Shown: piece by piece, positions 53,257 to 62,711 of the stretch
Layout: each line of letters opens with the position of its first letter
Numbering within the stretch: the stretch's first letter is position 1
Assembly (NCBI GenBank): GCA_038239485.1
Contig: JBBSET010000006.1
Coordinates: forward strand, 19,200 to 83,199
Direction of reading: 5' to 3'
Origin: DASQEH01 sp038239485
GTDB taxonomy: Bacteria > Actinomycetota > Actinomycetes > Propionibacteriales > Nocardioidaceae
Length of the DNA: 64,000 nucleotides
Program-made: the position numbers and the translations under genes
Notes under the pieces: generated by a model
Databases searched by the model: none
Seen by the model: only the letters and a program-made list of their open reading frames with translations
Told to the model about the DNA's origin: nothing

Positions 53257-53384
53257 TCAAACCCCTTGAGATTGAGTGGGAAAGTACCCATTCCGACAGT
53301 CAAAGTAGTTGCTGGCAGTCGATTGCGCCAGTCCCTCCCGGCCGAGCCCACGGTATCCGTCGCGATGCCGGCGCCGACAGCCGA

Positions 53385-54206
53385 CTACAGCCGTCCGCCG
53401 GTGCGGTCGCCCGACAGGCGCTGTGACAGGTAGATGGGGATCGTCGAGACCAAGATCAGTCCCGCTGCCGCGACATTGACGATCGGAGCCTGCTGACGGC
53501 TGAGCAGGTTGGTGTAGATCCAGAGCGGCAGCGTCTGGATGTCCGGTGGCGCGGTGAAGGTCGTCACGACGATCTCGTCAAAGGACAGCGCGAAAGCCAG
53601 CAGGCCGCCGGCGAGCAGGGCCGACGCGAGGTTCGGCAGCGTGACCAGCCGGAAGGTGGTCCAGCGGGTGGCGCCGAGGTCCATCGAGGCCTCGTCGATG
53701 TCGCCGCCCAGACGACGCAGCCGGGCGATCACGTTGTTGAACACCACGACGATGCAGAACGTCGCGTGCGCGATGACGAGGGACCACACCGAGATACCCA
53801 CGCCCAGGATGGTGACGAAGGCGTTGCTGAGGGCGATCCCTGTGACGATCCCCGGGAGCGCGATCGGCAAGATGATGAGCAGGGAGACGGCGCCCCGGCC
53901 GTAGAACCGGTACCGCTGGAGGCTGAAGGCCGCCAGCGTACCCAGGACCAGCGCGACCGCCGTGGCGAGCAGGCCGATGACGATGCTCTGCTGCAAGGCG
54001 TCGAGCATGCCGGAGCTGTTGCGGGCCGCCTTCCACCAGCGCAAGGTGAGTCCCGTGGGCGGCCAGGAGAAGGTCGAGTCGGCGTTGAACGAGTTGATGA
54101 CCACGACCGCTAGCGGCACGTAGACGAACGCCAGTACCGAGGCCAGTATCACGCGGAGCACCCACCGGGTCGCCGGCGACACCAGGGCCACACCGCCCCT
54201 GCTCAC
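53385..54206 (-). CDS. Polyamine-type ABC transporter permease, PotC-like
   Basis: 273 residues with six membrane segments. The opening RVILASVLAFVYVPLAVVVINSFN and the inner-loop EAA motif DEASMDLGATRWTTFRLVTLPNLASALLAG are typical of PotC. The GTG start overlaps the upstream permease stop by 4 bp (GTGA). Second membrane subunit of the importer with the PotB-like protein. Confidence 0.9.
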   Translation of the reverse strand: MSRGGVALVSPATRWVLRVILASVLAFVYVPLAVVVINSFNADSTFSWPPTGLTLRWWKAARNSSGMLDALQQSIVIGLLATAVALVLGTLAAFSLQRYRFYGRGAVSLLIILPIALPGIVTGIALSNAFVTILGVGISVWSLVIAHATFCIVVVFNNVIARLRRLGGDIDEASMDLGATRWTTFRLVTLPNLASALLAGGLLAFALSFDEIVVTTFTAPPDIQTLPLWIYTNLLSRQQAPIVNVAAAGLILVSTIPIYLSQRLSGDRTGGRL

Positions 54207-55093
54207 AGGTTCTCCAAGGCACCGGTGCGCCGGACCAGGGTCAGGTAGACCACCATGATGACGACCGACAGGATCGCGAGCGCGGCTGCGAACGGGACGT
54301 CGGTCGCCTGCCGGTCGAAGACCAGGTTGCCGAGCATCTGCGTCTTCCCGCCGACGTTCTTCACCGTGATGTAGTCCCCCAGCGACAGCGAGAAGGTGAA
54401 GATGGAGCCCGCGACCAGTGAGGGGACCACCATCGGCAGCGCCACCGACCGCAGGGTACGGCCGGGCTTCGCCCCGAGGTCGGACGACGCCTCGAGCAGC
54501 GAGTCGGGCAGCCGCTCGAACCCCGCATAGATCGGCAGCACCATGAAGGGCAGCCACAGGTAGGCCAACGTGATGATCACGGCCGTGAGGCCGAAGCCGG
54601 GCGTCCAGCCGAAGGCCGACTCGACCACCCCACCCGGGGTGAGCATCGCGCGCCAGGCGAAGGCCTTCACGAGGTAGCTCGCCCACAGTGGCGTCAAGAT
54701 CGCGACCACCAGCAGCTTGGACGTAACCGGGCTCGCCACCTTCGCCATGTAGAAGGCGAGCGGCAGGGCCAACAACGCGTCGACGACGGTGACGACGGCT
54801 GCGATCATGACGGTTCGCAGCACGACGGTCCGGTATACCTCCTGCTCCGCGAGCTTGCGGAAGTTGTCGAGGTTCCACTGCCGGGTCACCGTGACCCCGA
54901 AGTCGACCTTCCAGAAGGCGGTGACGAAGAGCGCGGCCAGCGCCACCAGGTAGATCGCCCCCATCCACAGCAGCGGGGCGGCCAGCAGCCCGGCGGCGCG
55001 CACACCGCTGTGGCGGTGCAGGAACGCCGATGCTCGCCGCAGCATGGTCGGTGCCGGCAGGCCGGTCTCGGCCGCCGTCGCCTGGTCGCTCAT
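54203..55093 (-). CDS. Polyamine-type ABC transporter permease, PotB-like
   Basis: 296 residues, six membrane segments after a hydrophilic N terminus; EAA loop EASSDLGAKPGRTLRSVALPMVVPSLVAG, and the PotB-like FTFSLSLGDYITVKNVGG. It starts 45 bp after the substrate-binding protein gene and is coupled to potC by a 4 bp overlap. Confidence 0.9.
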   Translation of the reverse strand: MSDQATAAETGLPAPTMLRRASAFLHRHSGVRAAGLLAAPLLWMGAIYLVALAALFVTAFWKVDFGVTVTRQWNLDNFRKLAEQEVYRTVVLRTVMIAAVVTVVDALLALPLAFYMAKVASPVTSKLLVVAILTPLWASYLVKAFAWRAMLTPGGVVESAFGWTPGFGLTAVIITLAYLWLPFMVLPIYAGFERLPDSLLEASSDLGAKPGRTLRSVALPMVVPSLVAGSIFTFSLSLGDYITVKNVGGKTQMLGNLVFDRQATDVPFAAALAILSVVIMVVYLTLVRRTGALENL

Positions 55094-55138
55094 CTCATCG
55101 GTCCACGCTCGTCATCGGTCGACCCGGGCCGGGACGGC

Positions 55139-56356
55139 TCAACCTTTGATCTCTGTCCAGGCGTCGGTCCAGTCCTGGTAGGTGGTGCACCTGACGTTGG
55201 TCCGGCCGTCGAGGCACTGAGCGATGGGGGTGGTCCAGTACCAGATCTTCTTGGCGTATGCCGCATCGGTGACGTGGTAGCCCGCGCAGAAGCCCTTGGT
55301 CGTGTAGGCGCAGGCCTTGGCGTTGGCCGGCGCCTCCCCGAACCACTCGGCGACCTGAGCCTGGACCTTCGGGCTGGAGATCCAGTTCAGCCACATGTAC
55401 GCGCAGTTCTTGTGAGCAGACTTGGTGCCGACCATCCAGGTGTCGGACCAGCCTGTCGAGCCCTCGGCGGGGAACACCGTCTTGACCGGTGCCTTCTCGG
55501 CGGCCAGGTTGGCATTGATCTGCCAGGCCGTACCGATGACCGCAGTGCCGTTCTTGAAGTCGTTGACCTCGGTGGTGTAGTCCGGCCAGTACTCCCCGAT
55601 GCTCGCCTTCTGAGCCTTGAGCACGCTGACGGCCGCAGCGAGCTGGTCCTTGTCGAGCGCGTAGGGGTTCTTGATGCCGAGACTGGGCTTCGTGTTCATC
55701 AGGTAGAGGGCCGCGTCGGCGATGTAGATGGGGCTGTCGTACGCGGTGACCTTCCCGGCGTACGTCGAGGCACCGGCGAAGACGGCGCTCCACGAGGTCG
55801 GCGCCGGCTTGACGACCGACGTGTTGTACATCAGTAGATTCGCTCCCCACCCGTGCGGGATCCCGTACATCTGACCGTTGACGCTGTTGAAGCTCTGGTC
55901 CTTGAGGAACGGGGAGATGTCGGCGTAGTTCGGCACCAGATCGGTGTTGACCGGCTCGACGTCACCCGCGGAGATCAGCCGCAGGGTCGCGTCACCGGAG
56001 GCCGACACGACGTCGTAGCCGCCGGTGTGCATGAGACTGACCGCCTCGTCGGACGTACCGAAGTCCTTGACGTTGACCTGACAGCCCGTCTTCTGCTCGA
56101 AGGGGGAGACCCAGTTCACGCTCTTGTCATTGGAGCCGTTCTCGGCGTAGCCGGGCCAGGCAAGGATGTTGAGCTCGCCCTCCCCCTTGCCGATCTTGCT
56201 CAGCATCGGCAGATCGGGGGCACTGAATCCGCCCGACGCGGTACCGCCGCTTCCGCTCGTGGTGCCGCAGCCGGCGGCCAGCAGGGCCAGCGCCGCCATC
56301 GACGCGGCGATCGTGGCGCTGCGACGCCGTCGTGGGTTGGTCGAGCTCGTGGACAT
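55139..56356 (-). CDS. Polyamine-type ABC transporter substrate-binding lipoprotein, PotD-like
   Basis: 405 residues. Lipoprotein signal with lipobox LLAAGC; the mature protein starts with a Ser/Gly linker and then GELNILAWPGYAENG, a recognisable opening of PotD/PotF-type proteins, followed by FEQKTGCQVNVKDFGTSDEAVSLM, GDATLRLISAGDVEPVNTDLVPN and GIPHGWGANLLMYNT. Four extra Cys near the C terminus (KACAYTTKGFCAGY, QCLDGRTNVRCTTY) may form disulfides. GGAGGAGCC precedes the ATG. 15 bp after potA. Confidence 0.9.
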   Translation of the reverse strand: MSTSSTNPRRRRSATIAASMAALALLAAGCGTTSGSGGTASGGFSAPDLPMLSKIGKGEGELNILAWPGYAENGSNDKSVNWVSPFEQKTGCQVNVKDFGTSDEAVSLMHTGGYDVVSASGDATLRLISAGDVEPVNTDLVPNYADISPFLKDQSFNSVNGQMYGIPHGWGANLLMYNTSVVKPAPTSWSAVFAGASTYAGKVTAYDSPIYIADAALYLMNTKPSLGIKNPYALDKDQLAAAVSVLKAQKASIGEYWPDYTTEVNDFKNGTAVIGTAWQINANLAAEKAPVKTVFPAEGSTGWSDTWMVGTKSAHKNCAYMWLNWISSPKVQAQVAEWFGEAPANAKACAYTTKGFCAGYHVTDAAYAKKIWYWTTPIAQCLDGRTNVRCTTYQDWTDAWTEIKG

Positions 56357-56371
56357 GGCTCCTCCAGTGGG

Positions 56372-57472
56372 TTAGTGCACAGATGCTGAGGACAGTGGTG
56401 GCGGCGGGCGCTCGTCGAGTGCGATGCAGTGCCGCTTGCGCCACGTGAGACGGACGCGCGCGTCGCGGTAGTCGCGGGTGTCCGTGGGCGAGTCGAGGTT
56501 CTGCCTCAGCGCGACCAGTCGGGTTCCGGCCCCGAGGTCCACGACGAACCGGGTGGAGGCACCGGCATAGATCACGTCGACCACCCTGCCGTTCGCCGAG
56601 TCCATGTCCTCGGCGACGGTGGTGTCGAAATCTGCATCGAGGCGGATCTTCTCCGGCCGCACGCTGAACGTGCCCGACCGACCGAGCAGCCGTTCGGAGG
56701 TGGCACCGGTGATCAGATTGCTCGTCCCCACGAAGCTCGCGACGAACTCCGAGGCAGGTCGCTCGTAGATCTCGTCCGGCCTGCCCACCTGCTCCACCCG
56801 GCCGCCGTTGAAGACGGCGACCCGGTCGCTCATGGTCAGCGCCTCGTCCTGGTCGTGCGTGACGAAGACGAAGGTGATCCCGACATCGCGCTGTAGCCCC
56901 TTGAGCTCGACCTGCATCTGCTCGCGGAGCTTGAGGTCCAGGGCGCCCAACGGCTCGTCGAGCAGCAGCACCTTCGGCTCGATCACCAATGCGCGAGCCA
57001 GCGCCACCCGCTGGCGCTGCCCGCCCGAGAGCTGAGTCGGCCTGCGGTCACCGTGCGATTCGAGCCGGACCTGGGCGAGGGCCGCGTCGGCAAGGTCGCG
57101 CCGACGAGCCTTGCGTACCCCCCGCACCCGCAAGCCGTAGGCGACGTTGTCGCGCACATTGAGATGGGGGAAGAGCGCGTAGTCCTGGAAGACCGTGTTG
57201 ACGTCACGCTCGAACGGGGCACGTCTCGTCACGTCGACGCCGTCGAGGGACACGGTGCCGGAGTCGGGGCGTTCGAAGCCCGCGATCAGGCGCAGCACTG
57301 TCGTCTTGCCCGAGCCGGATGGGCCGAGCATCGAGAAGAACTCCCCGTCCCGGATGTCCAGGTCGATGTCGTCGACCGCCACGACCCCCCCGAATCGACG
57401 CGTGAGACCACGCAGGCTGACGGCGTCCTCAGCCACATCCCCTGCCCCACTGCTGCCCGCGGACTCGGTCAC
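56372..57472 (-). CDS. Polyamine-type ABC transporter ATP-binding protein, PotA-like
   Basis: 366 residues: Walker A GPSGSGKTTVLRLIAGFE, Q-loop TVFQDYALFPHLNV, signature LSGGQRQRVALARAL, Walker B VLLLDEPLGALD, H-loop FVTHDQDEALTMSDR, then a C-terminal TOBE domain (RSGTFSVRPEKIRLD). First gene of the pot operon. The GTG start has TAGGGT 6 nt upstream and no ribosome binding site, a leaderless signature. Confidence 0.92.
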   Translation of the reverse strand: MTESAGSSGAGDVAEDAVSLRGLTRRFGGVVAVDDIDLDIRDGEFFSMLGPSGSGKTTVLRLIAGFERPDSGTVSLDGVDVTRRAPFERDVNTVFQDYALFPHLNVRDNVAYGLRVRGVRKARRRDLADAALAQVRLESHGDRRPTQLSGGQRQRVALARALVIEPKVLLLDEPLGALDLKLREQMQVELKGLQRDVGITFVFVTHDQDEALTMSDRVAVFNGGRVEQVGRPDEIYERPASEFVASFVGTSNLITGATSERLLGRSGTFSVRPEKIRLDADFDTTVAEDMDSANGRVVDVIYAGASTRFVVDLGAGTRLVALRQNLDSPTDTRDYRDARVRLTWRKRHCIALDERPPPPLSSASVH

Positions 57473-57635
57473 ATGCGCACCCTATCGACCGCGCAGGCCA
57501 GCATGGGTCTTCGCGATGCCGGCGAGGTCATCGTCGAGACTCGAACGGACGCACCCTCATCAGGCGGTGGCGCCCCCGGCACGCTCGGTTAGGTTGGGGA
57601 CACCAAGACACCCCGAGCACGACCAAGGAGCCGCA

Positions 57636-58814
57636 GTGTCGCAGCCGGCGTCGTCCACCCCGTTCCAGATGTTCGCCATCGACTCCCTTCTCGACACCGA
57701 GGAGATCGCCGTCCGGGACACCGTCCGACGCTACTGCGACGACCGGATCAGGCCCGACATCGCCGACTGGTTCGAGCAGGGACGGATCCCGGCCCGGGAG
57801 CTGAGCACGGAGCTCGGCGCGCTGGGCCTGCTCGGCATGCACCTGGAGGGTTGGGGCTGCGCCGGCAAGTCCGCGACCGCGTACGGGTTGGCGTGTCTGG
57901 AGCTCGAGGCGGCCGACTCCGGGATCCGCAGCCTGGTCTCCGTGCAGGGCTCGCTCGCGATGTACGCCATCCACCGGTTCGGCAGCGACGACCAGAAGGA
58001 TCAATGGCTGCCGCGGATGGCCGCCGGCGACGCGATCGGCTGCTTCGGGCTCACGGAGGCCGACTTCGGGTCCGACCCTGCCGGGATGCGAACACGAGCC
58101 ACCAGGAACGGGTCGGACTGGCTGCTCGAAGGCACGAAGAGGTGGAGCACGAACGGCTCTGTCGCCGACGTCGCGGTGGTGTGGGCGCAGACCGACGACG
58201 GGATCCGGGGCTTCGTCGTGCCCACGGACTCCCCCGGGTTCTCCGCGCCGGAGATCCCTCGGAAGCTCTCACTTCGGGCATCGGTGTCGAGCGAGCTCGT
58301 CCTGGCCGGCATCCGGCTTCCCGCCGGCGCGATGCTCCCGGGCGCCCGCGGCCTCAGAGGGCCGCTGTCATGCCTGTCGGAGGCCCGTTTCGGCATCATC
58401 TTCGGCGCCGTAGGCGCAGCCCGCGACTGTCTCGAGACGACGCTCAGGTACGCCCAGAACCGGCGCGTCTTCGACAAGCCGCTCACGGCGTACCAGCTCA
58501 CCCAGGCCAAGCTCGCCGACATGAGCCTGGAGCTCGGCAAGGCGATGCTGCTCGCCCTTCACCTCGGCCGGATCAAGGACCGCGGCGCGATCACGCCCGC
58601 TCAGGTCAGCCTTGGCAAGCTGAACAACGTCCGCGAGGCGATCGCGATCGCCCGCGAGTGCCGCACGATCCTCGCGGCCAACGGCATCCTGTTGGACTAT
58701 CCGGCGATGCGGCACGCCAACAACCTCGAGTCGGTGCTGACGTACGAGGGGACCTCGGAGGTCCATCAGCTCATCATCGGTCAGGCGCTGACCGGTGAGG
58801 CGGCCTTCCGCTGA
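57636..58814 (+). CDS. gcdH: Glutaryl-CoA dehydrogenase-like acyl-CoA dehydrogenase
   Basis: 392 residues, the GcdH length. Segments: IGCFGLTEADFGSDPAGMRTRA (GcdH/ACAD FAD-binding signature), SLSEARFGIIFGAVGAARDCLETTLRYAQNRRVFDKPL, and TYEGTSEVHQLIIGQALTGE at the end, with the catalytic Glu in YEGTSE. It would oxidise and decarboxylate glutaryl-CoA to crotonyl-CoA in lysine/cadaverine breakdown. AAGGAG precedes the GTG. Divergent from potA. Confidence 0.88.
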   Translation: MSQPASSTPFQMFAIDSLLDTEEIAVRDTVRRYCDDRIRPDIADWFEQGRIPARELSTELGALGLLGMHLEGWGCAGKSATAYGLACLELEAADSGIRSLVSVQGSLAMYAIHRFGSDDQKDQWLPRMAAGDAIGCFGLTEADFGSDPAGMRTRATRNGSDWLLEGTKRWSTNGSVADVAVVWAQTDDGIRGFVVPTDSPGFSAPEIPRKLSLRASVSSELVLAGIRLPAGAMLPGARGLRGPLSCLSEARFGIIFGAVGAARDCLETTLRYAQNRRVFDKPLTAYQLTQAKLADMSLELGKAMLLALHLGRIKDRGAITPAQVSLGKLNNVREAIAIARECRTILAANGILLDYPAMRHANNLESVLTYEGTSEVHQLIIGQALTGEAAFR

Positions 58815-58908
58815 CACCCCCAGCCAGCGGGCGGCCGGCGCGAGCGCGACGACATCCTCGGGGCACCCGCGCGACAGGACCCTTTCGCAGCTGCGGGCAG
58901 CAGGGCGA

Positions 58909-59901
58909 TCAGTCGATCCGCTGGTAGGCCAGCAGGTAGATCAGTGCTCCTGACTTCCCGTGAAGCCTGATGCTCAGATGTGCCGCCTGCTGATCCGGCT
59001 TGGCCAGGGCGTCCTGTGAGCTGCCGGTGCCGCCACGTGTCGAGGAACCGGAGCCGTCGGACGAGGTTCGATAGTTGCTATGGACATCGGCGACCCCGTA
59101 GACGACGAGGAGATGCTCTTCCGCCGACGGCAGCGCGAGCCGGAGCTTGCCGCGCACGCCCTTGACCTGCTCGAACCCCCGTGTCACCAGCCGATAGGTA
59201 TGGCCTTCGAATACCGTCTGCTGTCCGAACCAGACCCCATGGTCGCGGAGCTGCTGCCCGGTGTCGGCATAGAGAGCGACACCCAGCTGGCGGGGAACCG
59301 AGTCGTTGGGAGTGCCGCGCTCGAAGAAGATCCGCACGGTTACAGGCTGCCCAGGCACGACGCCGATGTAGTCCTTCCATGCTCGGCTGTTTCCGCTCGG
59401 ACTGGACGTGAAGCCGGTTCCCGGGCCGGCTGGGCCAGTACCGTCCCCGCACGTCGAGTCGAGGATCGGCTTGTTGTTGATCGTCACGTGGTATGTGGGG
59501 CTGTCATGGGAGATGGCCGGCTCCACGCACCGGGACACATACGAGAGATCGGTTGTCGTGGGGATGGCAGTGAGGGTGACCACTCGGTCTCCCGGGTGTC
59601 CAACGGCCTCGCCTACCAAGGTGTCGCCGGCCGGAGATGTGTAGAAGGTGAGGCCGTTGTCCACCACGGTGGGCAGCTGAGAATGGTGGGCGGACGGCGC
59701 GTCGTCTCCGCCGTTCAGGAGGGTGGGCACGAGAAGGCCGACGACCGCGGCAACGGCGACGACACCGGCCCCAACGCCGACCCACTGACGCCGTGCCGCG
59801 CGCACCTTCGCCTCGACTTTCGCCAGCCGGTTGGTCTCATCGGTGGAGCTCACCTCGTCGGCCATGGTTGCCAGGGTCTGTCTCAGGTCGTCGATGTCCA
59901 C
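58909..59901 (-). CDS. Single-pass membrane protein, probable partner of the adjacent sigma factor
   Basis: 330 residues: a short N-terminal cytosolic part (LRQTLATMADEVSSTDETNRLAKVEAKVRAARRQ), one membrane helix (about residues 40-62), and a long extracytoplasmic domain with a disulfide candidate pair (SRCVEPA, DSTCGDG) and a Ser/Gly-rich stretch near the end. It has no zinc anti-sigma motif, but its gene starts 1 bp after the sigma factor gene, which suggests a role in controlling it. Fold and ligand unknown. Confidence 0.7.
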   Translation of the reverse strand: MDIDDLRQTLATMADEVSSTDETNRLAKVEAKVRAARRQWVGVGAGVVAVAAVVGLLVPTLLNGGDDAPSAHHSQLPTVVDNGLTFYTSPAGDTLVGEAVGHPGDRVVTLTAIPTTTDLSYVSRCVEPAISHDSPTYHVTINNKPILDSTCGDGTGPAGPGTGFTSSPSGNSRAWKDYIGVVPGQPVTVRIFFERGTPNDSVPRQLGVALYADTGQQLRDHGVWFGQQTVFEGHTYRLVTRGFEQVKGVRGKLRLALPSAEEHLLVVYGVADVHSNYRTSSDGSGSSTRGGTGSSQDALAKPDQQAAHLSIRLHGKSGALIYLLAYQRID

Positions 59902-59902
59902 G

Positions 59903-60472
59903 TCAGCTCCCCGTCGGGTCGGTGATGGCCCGGTCGACCCGGAGCTTGGCCAGCGCCTTGCTCGTCTGACTCTTCACGGTGCCGACGCTGCACTGCATCA
60001 TCCGAGCCGTCTCACTCTCACTCAGGTCTTCGAAGAAGCGGAGGACGATGACGGCCCGCTGCCGTTTGGGCAGCCGGGCCAGCGCCACACGTAGCTCCGA
60101 CATCGCGGACGTGTCGCGGTCGTGATGGACGACTTCGGGCAGGTCCTCGGTCGGCGACTCGCCATTCCACCTGCGCCGCCACCAGGTCGAGTAGGTGTTG
60201 ACCAAGATCCTGCGGACGTAGGCCTCCGGGCTCCGGTGGATTCGCGACCATGAGGACCACGCCTTCGCCAAGGACGTCTGCAGCAGATCCTCCGCGAGCT
60301 GCCTGTCCTGGGTGAGCAGGTACGCCGTCCGCAACAACGGCCCAGAGCGCGCGGCGACGAAACCCTCGAACGACTCCCGGCGGTCCATTGCGTCATCGTC
60401 GCCGGCCCGGCCGGATGGACCGGCGTCGCCGATAGCGTCTGTCTCGCGCGCCGCCGTCACATTCCTGTCCAC
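59903..60472 (-). CDS. SigE-family ECF RNA polymerase sigma factor
   Basis: 189 residues from a GTG with AAGGGG just upstream; an internal ATG (60388) would give 161 residues, closer to the usual family size. Region 2 reads GPLLRTAYLLTQDRQLAEDLLQTSLAKAWSSWSRI and EAYVRRILVNTYSTWWRRR; region 4 reads ALARLPKRQRAVIVLRFFEDLSESETARMMQCSVGTVKSQTSKALAKLR. This SigE-like ECF group is frequent in actinobacteria with a membrane partner downstream. Confidence 0.92.
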   Translation of the reverse strand: MDRNVTAARETDAIGDAGPSGRAGDDDAMDRRESFEGFVAARSGPLLRTAYLLTQDRQLAEDLLQTSLAKAWSSWSRIHRSPEAYVRRILVNTYSTWWRRRWNGESPTEDLPEVVHHDRDTSAMSELRVALARLPKRQRAVIVLRFFEDLSESETARMMQCSVGTVKSQTSKALAKLRVDRAITDPTGS

Positions 60473-60680
60473 AGGTCCCCTTGATCGGGTTCGGACGAGT
60501 TCGTCACATCTGAGGGGACCAGATGGCGCGCCGGATTGGTTGCCTCTCGGCTCATCCTCGTGAGCCTACCTGCGGATTTCGTTGCGTGAGGCGACTGATT
60601 CGATCGATAACGGAGAGTTGGGTCTGTTTAGCCCACGGAATCGCTTGCCAACGCGGCCGAGTCTCAGGCAGACTTGACGC

Positions 60681-62069
60681 ATGACGACCGACCAGCTGCC
60701 CGACCTCGAATACGCCGCACTCCAGCAGTCGGCGAAGGACCACCTGTGGATGCACTTCACCAGGATGTCGTCCTACGACAACGCCGATGTCCCCATCATC
60801 GTAAGGGGCGAGGGCGCATATATCTACGACGCCAAGGGCAAGCGCTACCTCGACGGCCTCGCCGGCCTCTTCGTCAGCCAGATCGGGCACGGGCGGACCG
60901 AGCTCGCCGATGCGGCAGCACGGCAGACGCAGACCCTCGCCTTCCACCCGCTGTGGTCATACGCCCACCCCAATGCGATCGAGCTGGCCCAGCGGGTCGC
61001 CAGCTACGCCCCCGGCGACCTCAACCGGGTCTTCTTCACGAGCGGCGGCGGCGAAGCCGTGGAGACGGCCTGGAAGCTGGCCAAGCAGTACTTCAAGCTC
61101 ACCGGCAAGCCCGGCAAGCACAAGGTCATCTCGCGAGCCATCGCCTACCACGGCACCACCCAGGGCGCTCTCTCGATCACCGGCCTGCCGTCGCTCAAGG
61201 CCCCGTTCGAGCCCCTGGTGCCGAGCACGTTCCGGGTCCCGAACACCAACATCTACCGGGCACCGATCCACGGCGACGACCCGGAGGCCTTCGGTCTGTG
61301 GGCGGCCAACGAGATCGCTGTGGCGATCGAGAACGAGGGCGCCGACACGGTCGCGGCCGTCTTCCTCGAGCCGGTACAGAACGCCGGCGGCTGCTTCCCG
61401 CCGCCTCCCGGATACTTCCAGCGCGTCCGCGAGATCTGCGACGAGTACGACGTCCTGCTGGTCAGCGACGAGGTCATCTGTGCCTTCGGCCGGCTCGGCC
61501 ACATGTTCGGCGCCGAACGCTACGGCTATCTGCCCGACATGATCACCTGCGCGAAGGGCCTGACCTCGGGCTACGCGCCGCTCGGCGCGATGATCGCGAC
61601 CGACCGGCTCTTCGAGCCGTTCGCGAAGGGCGACGCATCCTTCGTCCACGGGTACACCTTCGGCGGGCATCCGGTCGCGACAGCCGTCGCGATGGCCAAC
61701 CTCGATGTCTTCGAGCGCGAAGGCATCAACCAGCACGTCCTGGATAATCAGGACGCGTTCCGCTCCACCCTGGAGCGCCTCTACGACCTGCCGATCGTCG
61801 GCGACGTGCGCGGCGACGGGTACTTCTATGGGATCGAGCTGGTCAAGGACAAGGACACGAAGACCACTTTCGACGACGACGAGTCGGAGCGGCTGCTCCG
61901 CGGCTTCTTGTCGAAAGCCTTGTACGAGGCAGGGCTGTACTGCCGGGCTGACGACCGCGGCGACCCGGTGATCCAGCTCTCACCACCGCTCATCTGCGAT
62001 CAGACCCATTTCGACGAGATAGAGAATATTCTTCGGAACGTGCTCACAGAGGCCATGACCAAGGTCTGA
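60681..62069 (+). CDS. Class III aminotransferase, putrescine/diamine-pyruvate type candidate
   Basis: 462 residues. It shows SAKDHLWMHFTRMSSYDNADVPIIVRGEGAYIYD, VFFTSGGGEAVETAWKLAKQYFKLTGKPGKHKVISRAIAYHGTTQGALSITGL, EPVQNAGGCFPPPPGYFQRVREICDEYDVLLVSDEVICAFGRLG, and PLP Lys in ITCAKGLTSGYAPLGA. Its type and position near the pot genes and aminobutyraldehyde dehydrogenase suggest diamine transamination. CAGACT ends 6 nt before the ATG, a leaderless pattern. The 208 bp to the sigma gene show no other feature. Confidence 0.88.
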   Translation: MTTDQLPDLEYAALQQSAKDHLWMHFTRMSSYDNADVPIIVRGEGAYIYDAKGKRYLDGLAGLFVSQIGHGRTELADAAARQTQTLAFHPLWSYAHPNAIELAQRVASYAPGDLNRVFFTSGGGEAVETAWKLAKQYFKLTGKPGKHKVISRAIAYHGTTQGALSITGLPSLKAPFEPLVPSTFRVPNTNIYRAPIHGDDPEAFGLWAANEIAVAIENEGADTVAAVFLEPVQNAGGCFPPPPGYFQRVREICDEYDVLLVSDEVICAFGRLGHMFGAERYGYLPDMITCAKGLTSGYAPLGAMIATDRLFEPFAKGDASFVHGYTFGGHPVATAVAMANLDVFEREGINQHVLDNQDAFRSTLERLYDLPIVGDVRGDGYFYGIELVKDKDTKTTFDDDESERLLRGFLSKALYEAGLYCRADDRGDPVIQLSPPLICDQTHFDEIENILRNVLTEAMTKV

Positions 62070-62083
62070 GTCGCCTGCCGGCG

Positions 62084-62125
62084 GTGAGCCGTTCGCGTCC
62101 CAAGGAGGGTGTGCGAGCGGCTCAC
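62084..62125 (+). terminator. Terminator-like hairpin after the aminotransferase
   Basis: Arms GTGAGCCGTTCGC and GCGAGCGGCTCAC pair over 13 bp with one mismatch around a 16 nt loop, starting 15 bp after the stop codon. No T tract. Confidence 0.6.
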
Positions 62126-62151
62126 TGCCGTCGAGGGCACAATGGGGCGCC

Positions 62152-62700
62152 ATGGCGACGAAGGCTCCTACCCAGCTGATCGTGCTGCTGCGCGGTATCA
62201 ATGTCGGAGGGCACGCCAAGCTCCCGATGGCACAACTGCGCGAGATCTGCGCGTCGCTCGGGTGTGCGGAGGTGTCCACGTACATCCAGAGCGGGAATGT
62301 CGTGCTCGAGACCGACATGGCGGCCGCAACCTTGGCGAACCTGCTCGAGAAAGCCGTCGATGCCGCGGTGGGCTTCACCCCGCGGGTCGTCATCCGGACG
62401 GTCGCCGACCTCGAGGCAGCGTTGACAGCCAACCCCTACCCGGACACTCCGGACCGGTATCTGCACGTGGGCTTCATGGACAAGGCTCCCACCCATGCCG
62501 CGGTGGCTGACCTCGACGCCCTCGACGTCTCGCCCGAGGGGTTCTCCGTCGTCGGCCGGGAGATCTACCTGAACTACGTCGATGGCGTCTCGCAGTCGAG
62601 GAAGCTGGGCAAGGTCGGCTTCGAGCGCAAGCTCGGCGTCGCAATCACCGCGCGCAACCTCCGCACCGTCCAGAAGCTCGTCGCCCTTGCCCATCGGTGA
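62152..62700 (+). CDS. DUF1697 family protein
   Basis: 182 residues with the DUF1697 start LIVLLRGINVGGHAKLPMAQLREICASLGCAEVSTYIQSGNVV and the later VGREIYLNYVDGVSQSRKLGKVGFERKLGVAITARNLRTVQKLV. The family is widespread and uncharacterised. A CACAAT hexamer ends 8 nt before the ATG, in line with a leaderless start. Converges on the ureD remnant. Confidence 0.9.
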   Translation: MATKAPTQLIVLLRGINVGGHAKLPMAQLREICASLGCAEVSTYIQSGNVVLETDMAAATLANLLEKAVDAAVGFTPRVVIRTVADLEAALTANPYPDTPDRYLHVGFMDKAPTHAAVADLDALDVSPEGFSVVGREIYLNYVDGVSQSRKLGKVGFERKLGVAITARNLRTVQKLVALAHR

Positions 62701-62711
62701 TCCCGGCTGCT

